A DNA stretch of 64,000 nt from Sanderia malayensis (GCA_013076295.1 RQOL01000519.1:496001-560000); one strand, 5' to 3'. Positions 37,965 to 51,153 are shown, counted from the stretch's first letter. Numbers and translations are program-made. Notes: generated by a model not told the origin, from the letters alone.

Positions 37965-40900
37965 ATGGAGAAGGATAATAAAGACATCGATATTACACCG
38001 GAGGTATCTGAATTTAAATTTTGAGCTTTTCTCGTCCTTTAATAGTAACGAAGGACTGTTTGCTCTTTATGACTTTCATTGTGTTTTATGCGTGCTTCCT
38101 GTACAGATTTAGGCCATCTTTTTCGCTTTATAAACGGTTGCTATTTTACAACTTGCGCCTGTACACTGTTGTTTTAATTGTGTAATATTATTGAAAAATG
38201 CATTGTTCATAGTTTATAATTAAAATAATATTAAAACTATGAGTGAATAGTTTGATTTTTGATTATCTTACACGTCGCACGCACGTGTTTTGCATATGTG
38301 GCTTTCCTTTTCTCCGCCCCCTCGTATCAAATTAGACCCGCCCACCTATGAAAACCAACCCCCCCACAACATTGAGTTTCATCATATTTGGTCTTGCATA
38401 CTTCAACGCGAATTATTTTTTAGTTTTCGCATTCAAAATTCAAGCTTTCAGTGCAGAATTTACAAAACATCACTAGATGATGGGCCATTCAAATAAATGA
38501 ATCAAGTGATGCGGGCACTAAAAAGGTGGGAGGGCATGAATTAGCAATGTTAATTTTTGAAGTTGATTTATAAAACGAACATTTGTACAACATGGTCTAG
38601 AAAACCAATAATTGCTCTTGTTATTTGGTATTTACGTCTGGCTGCTTTACCAATTCTCGTAAAAATCCAGAATTGAAGTTTTTGTGATTACTCTCTTGTT
38701 AGTTCAACTCTTGTGGCGTAGTGGTTGGCACTTGTGCTTGCCACTCTTGGAGTCGCGGATCGATTCCACTGAGGGCCACTTGAAGTTGATTTCAGTTGGG
38801 TTGAGTTGAAATTATACAAGGGCCGGTACGCCGAGGATCTACAAGAGAAAGTAGATCCCCGGCGTACCGGGACTTTTCGTCTTTCCGTCGAGAATGATTT
38901 TTCTACCTATCGTACTCAACTACTAACTCTGTTGGTACACCGGGGTGACGAGGCCAACAGTGCCGATCTGTTCATATATATCCAGCGACATCTGCTTGGA
39001 GACTCGCCACCGATAAATATATACACGCAAAAATTTATATCTGGAATCGTGTGCATTGACTTTCTGATTGTGGGCGTGAGTTAATACGCATGCGTATTTA
39101 TGTCCGTAGTTTGCCTTTGTCTCCATAAGTTGAGTTCAGATTTTATCTGGTCTTTGATATTCAATAGTGGGGTGAGGTTTCTAGAGAGGTGGGGGTTTTG
39201 GTGGAATGGAACAGAAAGAAGATTGGGGTGGTCGGCCGTGGGGTGGAATGTCTAGAAAGCTTTTCGCATAGGGATCAATGTATGATGGTTTTAGGGGGGC
39301 ATGTGGGGACGATGCTTTTCATTTAGGATATAGAAGCTGGTCCTGTTGTCAGTGAGTTAAAATCTGTATTATGTTGTGTTCATCAGGAAATGGAAAAGAT
39401 TCACCAAGCCTTGAAGGATGAAAAGTTTAGAGACATGTTTTTTGACTATTGCAAAGAGATTTCAGACCCAGAGAACAGAGCCGTATGTATCTGTAACCAT
39501 AAAAGGCATTTAAACTTGGCTGCTAAATCATCGCTTTTCTGGCGCAATATGCAAGGGAAATCCAAGCTGATTTTGGTTAGTTATTTAATCAAGTTTATTG
39601 TATTGCAGAAATACGAACAAGAAATAACGCAACTTGAAATGGAAAGAGGCTACAATGTGACCTTTGTGAAGCCAGAGGTAAGCTAAAAAAGCTCTTTGAC
39701 GTAAAAAGTATTTTTATGAACAGTATCTGTATGGCTTTGTTTTGTGTGAAAACTGAGCTAACGTACTTGAGAAATGTTTCAGTTATCGGGCGGTTATCGC
39801 AAATACGACATTTCGTTTATTAATCTAAGATAGAAAGACCTGTTATATCTAAAGGGTCTACTTTTCTCTTCGTTGAGTTTAACTACAACAAATTTCTGAA
39901 GAAAGTAGGTGGATATGAAAAGCGACTTACCTTTTGCGACTATTTCTTCTCCCATGCTTCCACTGTTTGAAATTTGCCATTTTATTTATAGATAGCACTT
40001 TTATTACACACCTTTAGGCAAATAAAGTATTTTGAAATGATTAATTAATCAATCTTTTACAGCATAGTCTGTTGATTTTTCTGGATTGAAATCGTGTTGA
40101 AATCTCTGCTAAACAATAAAACGAAATATTAGATCCATAAATATAGTCAGTGCTTAGATTATAATTCGAGCCATTTCAATCCTGGTTTCAATGCTCTTTG
40201 CTGATCTGTTTGAAGTAGGGCTTACGTATTTGCGCAGTATTGCTTTAGATCTGGGAAATTATTTCTGCAAACATAGATCAGATGCGAGAAAAGAACTAGA
40301 TCGTTGCTTATCTTGAAAGCTTAGCAAAACCTACGCAATCCACGAACAAGGGTCTGATCTAATGAAAGAAAGATTTCTACTAGAAAGCAACAGATATATC
40401 GCATATCAGGTCTTGGAGAAGCTTTTCTTTAAGAGGAGTAAGGAGAGATTAGAGTGAGGTAGAATCAGACGCAATATTTTTTTGCCAGTAAACAAAGCAT
40501 TGATGCGAATAAAACATTTACTACTTGCAGCTGCATGTTAAGAATATTCTTGAAAATTCCGTTAAACATCGCCAACCTTATTAACTTTAATTATCAACAG
40601 TTTCCACTTTGTCTGCACATATTTTTAATCAAATCAGTGAGTTTGTATGCAGGCTAAGTTTAAGTGATTTAAGTGATCGCATACTTCATTAACATGCTTT
40701 GGTTCTGCTTCATTTTATCATCGCGTCTATAACTTTTCCTTGGCAGAATAATAACTAACGTCTTCTAAATAATTCTTTGAATTCACTACTTTAATTGGAG
40801 CTTTTAATATAGAAGCTATGTTTCAGGTTTAACAGCCAATTTATTGACTTACAGAAAGGTAATTTTGGTCTTAGCTGGAGTAGAGACATATTTGTGATAA

Positions 40901-43900
40901 CAATTTAGTACCTTTGAAGTGAGTCATGAAAATTCCAGCAGTAACGTAAAACGATATAGAAATATACTTCACGGTACAATGTGGGGCTCCCCCTTCGTTT
41001 GAATAAGATTGTATTGCAGAATTTGTGATTCATGTCAACTTGTTAGACATCAACTCTGACAATCTCTAACAAGCCCAACCCAACCCTGCTCTAAGATAAC
41101 CATTAGCGAGAAAGGTTTTGTATATTGTTTGATGGCATTTTGTGCTTTTAGGCAGGACATGTGGTAAAGGTAATTGACGAAAACCAAAACAAAAAAGTCT
41201 TCATAAATGTATGTACTAGCACAACCGTTGATAAAGCTGCATCTGATGGGGGCAATAGACAGAAAGGGTGAGTCAGAGGTGGATCTCACGTTTGCATCCC
41301 AGAACATCTTCTTATGAAGCATCGTGCAGTCCTACGTTATAACGCAACTCTTTGATTTCCTTTGCAGATCTTCAAAGGGAGAAAGTTGGACGATTCCCCA
41401 TGTTATCCAGAAACCACGAGAAGATTCAGACAAAGGTAGCTACATCGCATAGAGATGCTTGACTTTACAAGCAAACCTTTTCTTTGTATATGTCTCAGAT
41501 AGATTTCTCTCAAAGATAGCTTTCTTTTCTTTAATGGTTTATATGGTTTACAAACTATTATAATTCATAAATTTATAAATTTTTATGGCTTATAAGTTTA
41601 TAAATTATTGTAGTTTATAATTTATAATTATATACTATAATGTTGTATAAAAGTAATTGTTAATCGTCTTTTGATTTTCAGCTGGAAAATCCTGTGTAGT
41701 CTGCGATGTTGTTTTCCACCCAGATGTTTACAACAGAGCCAAAACGGTAGGCAACGAAATGTGGATTATAAATACTTTGCGCAATTCGGTTTAAATGATA
41801 CAATTATCCCACTTGGTTGGACCATATCTATTAGCTACACTGTACAGAATTGGTTTGAGTGGCCAATCACAAATTTTAGAATCTTGGTCCATTGTAGTGG
41901 ACCAATTGTCCCTGCCATAGCAGATTAAGAGACTTTTTATTTTTGCCTTGGTTGGGCATTGTGAATTAATTGTTACTTTCTTTTTCTAGCAACCTAGCAT
42001 GATGAAAATGTTGAACGATATAGCTTTAGATTCTGTTCGGGATAAATTTGGGATGAAGCTTGACAGAAACAGTAAGATTAATTTACCATTGAATGTTTCA
42101 ATTTCCCCCCGATTGTTACATTTTGCTGACTTTACATCATGACGAAGTTATATTCTATAATATTGATACTTTATAATGTTGATGGTATATTGTTTTTCAG
42201 ACGTTAAATACCCAAAACTAAAATTCAAAGGAAGACAAGAAGCTTCAATAATTAGAAACAAAACAGCTGGAGTAAGTTTGTTATGATTTAATTAATGAGA
42301 CCTTGGGTATAGAGGTATCTTATACCCTGAACTGTATGCTATACATAACTATATAACTGTATGTATACATGCATCGTTAGCTAGCCTACCACTGTTGCTG
42401 TGACTCAAAATGTGTGCGATTGCTACTAACATTTTGCTATTAAATTGTCAAGAGTCCAGTGGAAAACTTGAAGTCTGAATTTGTGAAATACCCAGAGCCT
42501 GCCAAGGATCGTTTCGATGCAGACAAGGAATTACTTGAACGACAATCGAAGAAAGTGACATCAAGCGGGCTCGAACAAGAGACCAGCTGCACTCGAACTA
42601 AGCCACGCTACAAGATTTTACACCGTGGTCACTTCGATCTGCAAAACTTCACTCTTGCAAGGTAACAATACCATGAGAATGTACTTGGATTTGGGACGTT
42701 GGTTTGCTATTTATAAATACGTTGAATTCATTTCAAGTCAATACCCAATTTGTTTCTTGTTTTCTAGAGATTTTACGACCAGCACAAGACCTGCTGAGCT
42801 GTGTATAGAGATCGAACTTCCAATGGCAGTAAGTTATATATACTCTACTCATATCTACATATACCTTGCATACCATGCGTATTAGTATTTAAGGTATCAA
42901 ATGAGAGTGTATTTTGTTTCGAAGCGCTCTGCTGCCGGAGTGGACCTGGATGTTTTTGAGAAACAGCTGGTTTTGGACAGTAAGAAGCCAGATTATTATT
43001 TAGATGTATCCTTTCACAATGCGTATTAGAATCGTCTCTTAGTTCAAGGGCTCATAATCCTTAATAGCTAATAGGTTCTCTGTTTAGCGAGTATGCTCAG
43101 AAAGTTAACTTACATTAGCGTATACAGTTAATCTAACAGTATCTAAGAGCATTGGATCTTCACAATAGGATAACAGCAATACAATCTTTTCCAATAACTG
43201 GATCTGCCGAGCAATGCTTGTTTAAACAAGCATTGGTAAGTGTAGCTCTCCATGAGATTGATTTAATACTAGCGAATATTAAAGCATATTGGTTTGTTAA
43301 CTGGTGCAGTGGAGAAGCAATGTTGACATTGGCAGCTTTGATGAGTTTTTGCCTTGACTTAGATTCCAGCTTTCATTGCCATACCCAGTCGATGAAGATA
43401 AGGGTAAGGCTCAGTTTGACAAAAGCAGAAAGGTTCTCATTGTCACACTGCCGGTATTATCGCCGAAGATTGAATCGAGTATGCATAAGATGAATGCCAA
43501 GGAGGACGATTCGCATTGTGGAGCAGACGAAGATGCGATAGATGAGACTGATATTCAGCGACACTGTGATAATCAATATTCTGATACCAGTGGCACTGCT
43601 GATTGCAATGAACTAGGGAATACCGAAACTGCAACATATTTGGCTGTTGGTGACATTGACAAGGACAATAACAAACATTCTCAGTCGTTGATAAATAATG
43701 AGAGCACATGGAAACAAGATTCTGGTGGTTATAATAGCGAGGTCGGAAAGGAAGAGGTTACTAGTGTTTCCATGGGCACAGAAACGACTCTAGGTGTGGT
43801 TGAACCCTCTAATCAACCTCGGTCTGACGACGGACACAGTAATGAAATGTCACCAGGTGAGTTGGAAAATGGTATTGGCCGACCAGAAAAAGCAGTTAAT

Positions 43901-46900
43901 GCAGAAACTAACAACAATTTTGCGTCATATTCGAGTGTTCTTGGCGAAAATTTGGAATTTTCGAAACCGCGTGATGCTTCGTGTAATGAAATATTGATGA
44001 ATAACCAGAATAGTAATCCGCCTGAAAAGAATGGTCTGGTTAATTCTGGACAGAAAATCTCCGAATCTGGAAACGACGATGTATTTGACGAGCAAAGCGA
44101 AGAGGATTCAAAGTCAAATCATCAAACGAATGGAAATAATATCATATCAGGTTCATCAGAAGAGATCAACAGTGATTTGATGGGTGGAGTAGCTGAGAAA
44201 AGCGATTCCATCGGTCTTGAATTTGCTAATCTGCCTAGTAAGTTAAAGACCTCCTTTGTATCTCCTCATTAAACCCCCAATAATTATAATAATGATATTG
44301 AAGGGTTAATGGTACTAGTGACTGAGCAGCAGTTGTTAGCGCCATGTTGTTGTTCGGTAAAAGAACTCTGTTCTGTTTTGTTTATATCGCATTGGAGTGA
44401 CTCTTCTAACTTAACAGTTTGCCTGTCCCATTGTTGTTTGTGCATAAACACGTCTTTATTTTCTAGATATAGCTGGCATGTACAAAGTACCACCATTTGA
44501 TTACGATCAAGACGAGAAGAGTATCAGTGTTAATATCAATATTGCCAACGTTAAAATGGAGAATGTTTCACTGGGATTTAGTTCCAGAAAGGTAGTGTTT
44601 ACTTATTCTTGAGTTAAAGGAGGGGGATACAGGGAGATATATCCAGAAAGCTGTTGGGATTAAGGCCAGGCTAACAGGTTAACTCGGTTTCTTTATAGTG
44701 TAAATGCAGCTAATTAGCTGCATTTAATTAAACTAACCCACTTTGGCAATAGCACTCGATAGCAAACCAACGAATATTGTGTTAGTTTAGAACTAACCCG
44801 AGTTCTATCCGGATATATTAATATTAATCAACTAATGAATAGAAATAGTGAAAATAACAATTTAGCATATTAATCAATTTTCAAAGATATAGTATAAGCG
44901 CAAAACTGGGGCGAGCCCGGATTAGTTTTTGCTAAGAGCATGCGCACTCGGGTATAAAAAGCATCGAATCACAGAGTGTACATTTTCATGGCGTTTTACT
45001 TTTGACCTGGTTTCGTCTCATCTGAATGCCTACACTACACACCAGAAGTAACTCGAGGTTGTTTGTGCAGTGTAAGTAGGGCTGAGGTGTTTTCAAGGAA
45101 AACTGTTATCAACACTACCTTCACACTTACTGGTGTTACAATATTGAGTTTAGTGTGCATTAACATAAATCTTTTTTGTTCCAGGTGTATTTCAGTGTCA
45201 GTAAACAGACAGATGGAGACTCGGATGCAGATTCAGATTGCAGCAAGTGGTGTCTTGTTATGAAGTTCATGGAATACTGCCATTTAGAGTCAGATTCGTG
45301 CACGATTGATGTTGAGGCAGGCCGTGTTGTTCTTCTTCTGCAAAAAGCCGAAGATTCATTTGGACTGTGGAATAAATTCTATGCTGGCTCTTCAGATAAA
45401 GACTTAGAGGTATGGATTGATATTCAATTTATTTCAATTCAAGACGAATATCTATACGGAATGTATTCACTTTGCACATATGGTTGCCCTGTGTGTATCT
45501 CATTGATTATTTATACTGTTTGTATGTAGCAGCTTTTCACTTCGATGTATTCGATTGTGACAATAATTAGCATTGACGGCATGTCTCTTTTACACCACGT
45601 GTAACTGTTCTAATCTCATAGAGTCGAGCAGCTGTCTGATGCAAAACAAGCTATGATAATAAAGAGAGCACAACTTTTACTACGCGTGATTTTGTTGTGA
45701 TGTTCTTTTCTGTTTTCTTTTCAGGAGCAGTTCTTCTTTACAGACCATAGTATGTCTGAGATATTCGTAAGACTGAGAGGCAAAAGCGACCCTTGGGTAA
45801 GAGGTTGATATGTAATTCGTTGTTCTGTTTGTTCTCGCGAAGCAAACAAGATGAAATAGGTTTTATCAAACTCCTTTGCCTTGTATGCTGCTGAGACATT
45901 AAGCTAATATTGGAGAGTGATGTAACTCAAAATTTTACGAAACTAATCAGGAAAATTTTCTTGGCAGGCGAAAAAGCATAAAGAAATAGAAGCAAATGAT
46001 AAAGAAGAAGAGAATGCAAATGATTTTGCAACGAGACAGCTTGAAGCGAGTTTGGAGCAGCTGCTCAAAGCGCAAAGCCATCAGAGTTGTGAAATTTCCA
46101 CTGAGAATGCAAAATCAAACACTAAAGACTCTTTGAAGAGCCCCGAAGCAAGTTTTGCAATAGAATCTACATCATCGTCACGCTCAGAAACTGACAGTGA
46201 GAGTATGTTTACTTTATTACCCCACATTAATCTCTCAGTGTAATGAATGACCAGTACGAGCATCATGTGAAACACGTAATATGTTGTGGATTGTAATAGC
46301 TCACACCAAAAGCCTGTATTTCTATTTTCAGCTGTATGCTATGCCATGCTAATAGAATTATACATTTATACCCTTATACCTCATTGTTTAGATTAAACGT
46401 GTATTAATAACAACACTCTTTAGGCGGCGTTTAGTGGGTGGAGTGCGATTCGATATAAATATGTTACTTCATGTAATGCCTGATGGTATTCATTCATTGC
46501 TTTTTCCACAGACATCGGCATCGAACGTTCATCATCGAACGACAGCGATTTGATGCCTGAAATCTGCATGGATGATCTACAAGATGACGTCGTATTTGAC
46601 ACAGCTACACCACCAGCCTCGTATGTAAGCAGACCGGGGGTACTGAGATCATACAGTGACGAAACACCATCACGTAGGCCACGTTCAATTTTGAAAGGGT
46701 CACGAAGTGAAAGCACGAGCGAAGAATCTGATGGCACGTATAGCGAAGGTAAGTGATCAGTTTTTATTTTCATGTTGGTAAGTGCGTCGTTAGTTCACCG
46801 TCTCCGTACTGATCATTAGGATTCTTGAAGACTATCTACTTCTATATCCGTACGGTGGTGATAATGTAGAGGCAATAAGCATGCAACGTATACTCAGCCT

Positions 46901-47787
46901 CTGTTGGAAGTAGCATTGTTTTGTGTTGTGATGTTTTTGTTTTTTATTGATTTGAATGTTTGTTTCGAATGCTCCACCGAGAACAGAATAAGAATACCTG
47001 TTTTTTTCTTAACAATGATCTTCTGACTTCAGCACCACGAAGTATTGGGGAACATGAATCGTATTTTCCCGTAGATGCAGCCAAATACATGTGCTCTTCT
47101 GTGCGTATACGTTCGCAAAGTTTTACCATGGATACGAGGTCAGCACCGCCACGAGGTCGAGGCTCGATGCTGCGCAATCGTAACAAATCGGTATCGTTTG
47201 ATTTGGAGCCAAAAGTTTGTGAATTTGTCGAGTACTCAAAGAAACAGTTGAAGAAGATGCGAAAACAAGAACGAAAGCAAACGGAATTACAAGCGAAAAA
47301 GAACGAGGCATTGGCCAAGGCCGCTAAAGGTGGCAAGTCTAAAGGAAAGAGTAAAGGTGGGAGGAACCGAAATTTCTTGAATGGTTTTCGTAGAGACAAC
47401 TCTATCCAGAGCTGTGATGACGTGCAAAAAACGTCACCAGATGAATCGAAAGTGAATGGTGAGGATTCGAAACCGGAAAATAGGAGATCGAAAGCGAATG
47501 ATAAGGAATTGAAAGTGAAGGAATGCACAAATGCTCAAGATGAACAGGGAAATAAAGAAAAAGCTAAAAGGAAAGATGAAACGTTATCCGCAAAAGAGAT
47601 GCCTTTCATTGAATCTGAAAATATTCAAAAAGTCACACATGAATCCACGAAAATTGATAAACCAAAGAATTCTTCGAAAAAGGACAAAAATGGCTCAATC
47701 AATGTTGAAAATGCAGAATTGAAAGAAAAATCAAATGGTACAAAGTTGAACCTTGTCAATGCGCTAATCTATGAACTTGATGATTGA
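37965..47787 (+). CDS. DNAAF2: DNAAF2 / Kintoun, dynein arm assembly factor
   Basis: Eighteen exons join in phase to about 1157 residues (human 837): 37965-38003, 39387-39482, 39609-39677, 41152-41267, 41368-41435, 41682-41746, 41990-42071, 42201-42271, 42453-42661, 42768-42828, 42925-43005, 43370-44237, 44467-44591, 45185-45409, 45725-45796, 45968-46202, 46512-46748, 47033-47787. It is a cytoplasmic HSP90 co-chaperone that preassembles axonemal dynein arms. N-terminal PIH1 domain: FRDMFFDYCKEISDPENRAK, CDVVFHPDVY, FGMKLDRNNVKYPKLKFKG. CS-like part: LDSKKPDYYLD and LSLPYPVDEDKGKAQFDKSR. A long acidic linker (43470-44237), a second CS-like block (45185-45796) and a basic Lys-rich tail ending LVNALIYELDD (human LLYDLD) follow. 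The 13-codon first exon is supported by DIDITPE|EMEKIHQ matching human DLDLSGEEVQR. The extra length is linker and tail. Confidence 0.95.
38705..38800 (+). mobile_element. tRNA-derived SINE-like sequence
   Basis: TGGCGTAGTGG at 38714-38724 fits the RNA polymerase III A box. GATCGATTC at 38758-38766 fits the B box (GWTCRANNC), at the spacing of a tRNA gene. The region cannot fold as a functional tRNA by eye: no clear acceptor stem pairs its ends. A tRNA-derived SINE head or decayed tRNA pseudogene in DNAAF2 intron 1 is the best reading. Confidence 0.6.
38823..38870. repeat. Strong hairpin in DNAAF2 intron 1
   Basis: Arms CCGGTACGCCGAGGATCTAC and GTAGATCCCCGGCGTACCGG pair over 20 bp with one A-C mismatch around an 8-base purine loop (aagagaaa). 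It is much more GC-rich than its surroundings and lies about 55 bases after the B box of the SINE-like sequence, so it may be that element's body. Confidence 0.8.
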
Positions 47788-48036
47788 GAATTGAATGTGT
47801 CTGAAAATTTTCAAAAGTGATTTCGAGTATTGAAAATACATTTAATCAGTTGGATAAAAATTTAATCTATGTTGATAGACATTTTAAATTAAAAAAGCAT
47901 CAATGTTAATATTCACTAAGCTTGCTTTAAATTGATAAGGAATTATAAAATTGTGTTTATCAGAAAGTTGATTCTTTTCCACTACAGAAATATTCTCTTT
48001 GATCAAACGAATTTTGCACTTTGTTCAATTTTTCAA

Positions 48037-48140
48037 GTTAACAAGGACACAGTGGTTCTCGTTGTCACACCACGAGTACTAACGCCGAAGATTGAATTAA
48101 GTATGCATCAGACGAATGCCAAGAAGAATGGCGGAAACTT
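48037..48140 (+). pseudogene. Duplicated fragment of a DNAAF2 exon
   Basis: The stretch encoding VVLVVTPRVLTPKIELSMHQ then TNAKKN copies DNAAF2 exon 12 around 43420-43500 (VLIVTLPVLSPKIESSMHKM then NAKEDD). The DNA is also alike: GCCGAAGATTGAAT and AGTATGCATMAGA are shared. It lies 250 bases after the DNAAF2 stop, in the gap before the convergent XKR gene, and has no start or complete frame. It is a broken local copy of about 100 bases. Confidence 0.8.
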
Positions 48141-48157
48141 ATTTTATTTGAAGATCT

Positions 48158-50498
48158 TTAAACAAATGTTGCAAGTTTATCATTCCTTCGATTTTCAAAA
48201 TCTGAATGTTTGATTTGATTCGATCTGTAATTATTTTCACGGTCCATTTGTTCTGTTACCCATGCATACAAATTCTGGCGTATTAAAGCCCTTTCTGGCA
48301 AACTATAACGTCTCTCAAAGGATGGTGCTGAGCGGGTATTTACCAAACAAGTATCGTCTTTTGATGCCTGACGATCTAATAATGCCTTTTTCTCGTATTT
48401 TCTTTGATTATTATCATTTGCTTGAATTCTCAAGTCTCCTGATCCTTGATTTTTCATCATAATATTGCGGATTTCGTTTTTATGCGCCATGCTATCCACA
48501 TTATTATCCCGTGAACTCAAATCCTTTGTCTTACTAACACTGGCATGCCAATTTTGTTTCTGCCTCGCATGCTCTTTAGTAGCAGTTACTGGCTGCCTCG
48601 CTTTGGCTACAACTGTAGGCGAATCGTATGTTCCATGCTTGCTCAACCCGTCTTGACTACGACTATATTTATAATTGCTTGTTGAAGGCGAGCCTCGTGG
48701 CGTAGTTGCCTCGTTTGGCATCCACTCTTCCTCGTCAAACGTGGACTTTTTCGACAGACGTTTCCTAGGAGATGGAGGTCTTTTAAGCTCAATATCTTCA
48801 GTTAGCGGCGTTTTCAGGGACGAACGCTTCAAACATCCACCTGTACCTTCAAGTTGTAAACTCAAGTCATGTTTTTTACCCTTAACGTTAATATTAACCC
48901 AGCTTTTATCAGGAGAATATGTGTACGAGGATTTCTTCAGAATGGCATCCCCCGTCTCAGAATCGGCATCCCCTTCTTTCGCTGCACAACACGTGAACCA
49001 GCCCTCCGTAATATCACGTTGCGGATAGAAATATTTATAGTACATCATCATGCAGAGTACTCCAAGTATGAAGCCACCAAACACCACTCCAAATGACGCG
49101 TACAATAACACACCATCTAATGTTCGTCGAGTAAACCAGGCAGCCATCAAAGCAACGCTTTCTACGAACATCACTGTGTAGAATATCGAGATGACACAGC
49201 GGGTAGTTCTTCCTTTGGTTGTCATAAAGCAGAACAGATATATTATTGAAACGATAAGGTTGAACAATTTGTCCGTTATGTCGCTTGTATACATACAATC
49301 TTCATCTTGAAGTGACTCCTCTGTGTCTTGAAGATTAATCCAAGCGAACATCACGCAACAGTGGATGAAAATGAATATGAACACATACTCTTTGAAAGCA
49401 GACGAGAACAGGACGAGGACAATCACTCTGGAACTCACCATAAAAAGCCTGTATAAAATCTGGAACATGTAACCGCAATACGAAAGACTCTTGTCATTCA
49501 GACAAAGGAACATCATCTGCGAATACGAGACTATCGACCATGATAACGAGATTACTGAAACGACAGCTGATGTTGCTGTAAGCCAATCGCGGCTCAAGAT
49601 GAATTCGCTGGATGACGTCAGAATGTATAATTGCAGAATGGTTTGCGGGGCAGCTTCCATGAATCCTTCAAATAAGCGGAGGAGTGTGATGTCACGCCAT
49701 TCCTTGAGGAATTTTGCGTAGTCTTCTTTGAGAACTTTTTCTTGGTTTCTGGTTTTGAAACCACTGTGAAAAACTTTGAAATATCTGCAAATCAATGGAT
49801 ATATGTATTAATCAAGTATGGTATTTAAGCTAACAGAAAGTATTATTGAGGAGAATATATGTATTGGTCTAATGGAACAGCCAATGTTTATGGGGCATAA
49901 ACAGGTATAGTAAGTAATAGTAAGAGTCCCATTGTCTCAAAAGTGACTTGATTTCCAAATACTACAGAGAATTAATTCATTAACATGCATACCTTTGTAT
50001 GGTACCAAGTTGACAGAAATGCAAAACATATGTCCACCATTTGAGCGCAATATAATCATCCCTTAACCATTTACACGAAAATATTTGCATGCTAATTGAG
50101 GGCAAGACAATAAACGCAAGTGTCAGACCAAACCAGTTGTAATCACCATTGCCGTAATGTTGATAGGCAACCAAAGCATCTGTGACAATATCAGTAAAGA
50201 ACATAAATGACGAACTGAGAGCAAAAACGTAATCGCATAGGGAGGCTTTTCTTGGGGTGATGTCTCCGACGTCACGATTTGGGCCATCGACATTATCACC
50301 GTCCTGTTCTTCTTCCAGGATCAAATCTCTTCTTCTCGATGCTAAAGTTTCTTCCAAGTGCTTCTCGATGCGTATCCCAAGCGCTGATCTGCCTAACAGC
50401 CACTCGTCAACACGTTTTCTTTGATTCTCAGCAGGCATCTTGGAAAATTTAGGCCATCGATTTATCGATCGTGGCAAGGAAGTTTGTCCTGATCTCAT
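48158..50498 (-). CDS. XK-related protein (XKR4/6/7-like), phospholipid scramblase family
   Basis: Two minus-strand exons (50498-49993 and 49784-48158) join CAA AG|A to give 710 residues. XKR proteins are multi-pass plasma membrane proteins; several scramble phosphatidylserine after caspase cleavage in apoptosis. Family motifs are LCDYVFALSSSFMFFTDIVTD, ALKWWTYVLHFCQLG, RLFEGFMEAAPQTILQLYIL, SLSWSIVSYSQMM, HCCVMFAWINLQ and YYKYFYPQRD. Eight or more hydrophobic segments span residues about 95-430, followed by a long Ser/Lys-rich cytoplasmic tail (about 280 residues). DNVDG in the N-terminal tail (about residue 74) resembles XKR caspase sites. A TAG precedes the ATG in frame. Divergent from TMEM68, convergent with DNAAF2. 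Confidence 0.92.
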
Positions 50499-51153
50499 CA
50501 AGGCCTAGCTGAGTAAAATAACTCAATATCTGGATTCCAATGCTTGTTTTACACCACCCAGTAACATAAGAAATCTCAGTTAGTACATTACTTCGTCAAT
50601 ATTCCATGGTACATTAAATTCTAACTTCACTTTCACCTGCTTTGTGCTTTGTGTGAAGTGGAGTAATGAGAATGACAACACCTTGTTCTTTGTCTTTGTT
50701 TACATATTCGTGTTTTTAAAAACAGATGCAAACAGCAAGCTCAGTCCGTTAATTATTGCCTAAACCAAAAACAGCGATATAAAATGGCATGAATGTTTAT
50801 TTTGCAAACTTTGCCCAGGCCTGACGATATTAGGAAATCTGAAAATGTAAACTGATCTCCGTTGTTGTGAAGTCATTTTGGTCACTACATTTCCTGTCTC
50901 TTCTCTTTCTTGCTACAAAGGTGGGAGCTACTGGCGTGGCGATAACCAAGCCAATAAACCAAGCCTGGGCTCTAGTACGGTGATTCCCCGGCTTGGGATA
51001 AATAAAACAATTGTTTTTTCTGGCTGTAAACAATATTCAGTTCTGGGGTGATGGGACATTTAACATTTGCAACTGGAGAAGATTGTTCAAATAATTCACA
51101 ATAAACTCATTCAAAGCCCAAGAGCATGCTTGGATTTGCTTGCCAATAGTAAA
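50499..51153. promoter_or_regulatory. Divergent XKR / TMEM68 intergenic region
   Basis: 655 bases between divergent start codons, so both promoters should lie here. The frame leading into TMEM68 is open back to about 51067 without an ATG, so an upstream 5' exon of TMEM68 cannot be excluded. No core promoter motif is convincing. Confidence 0.4.

Noticed and set aside
38705..38780. Functional tRNA gene
   Set aside because: A and B boxes are present but no acceptor stem or standard anticodon arm could be folded by eye.
38806..39084. 92-codon + ORF after the SINE-like sequence
   Set aside because: It starts in the hairpin, has no family resemblance and lies inside DNAAF2 intron 1.
39361..39392. 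Spliced-leader acceptor before the ATG at 39390 in DNAAF2
   Set aside because: A 13-codon exon at 37965-38003 supplies the missing conserved N-terminus in phase, so this is an ordinary acceptor.
46944..47528. 194-codon minus ORF opposite the last DNAAF2 exon
   Set aside because: Antisense shadow of a Lys/Glu-rich coding exon, which reads as Phe/Leu/Ser on the other strand.
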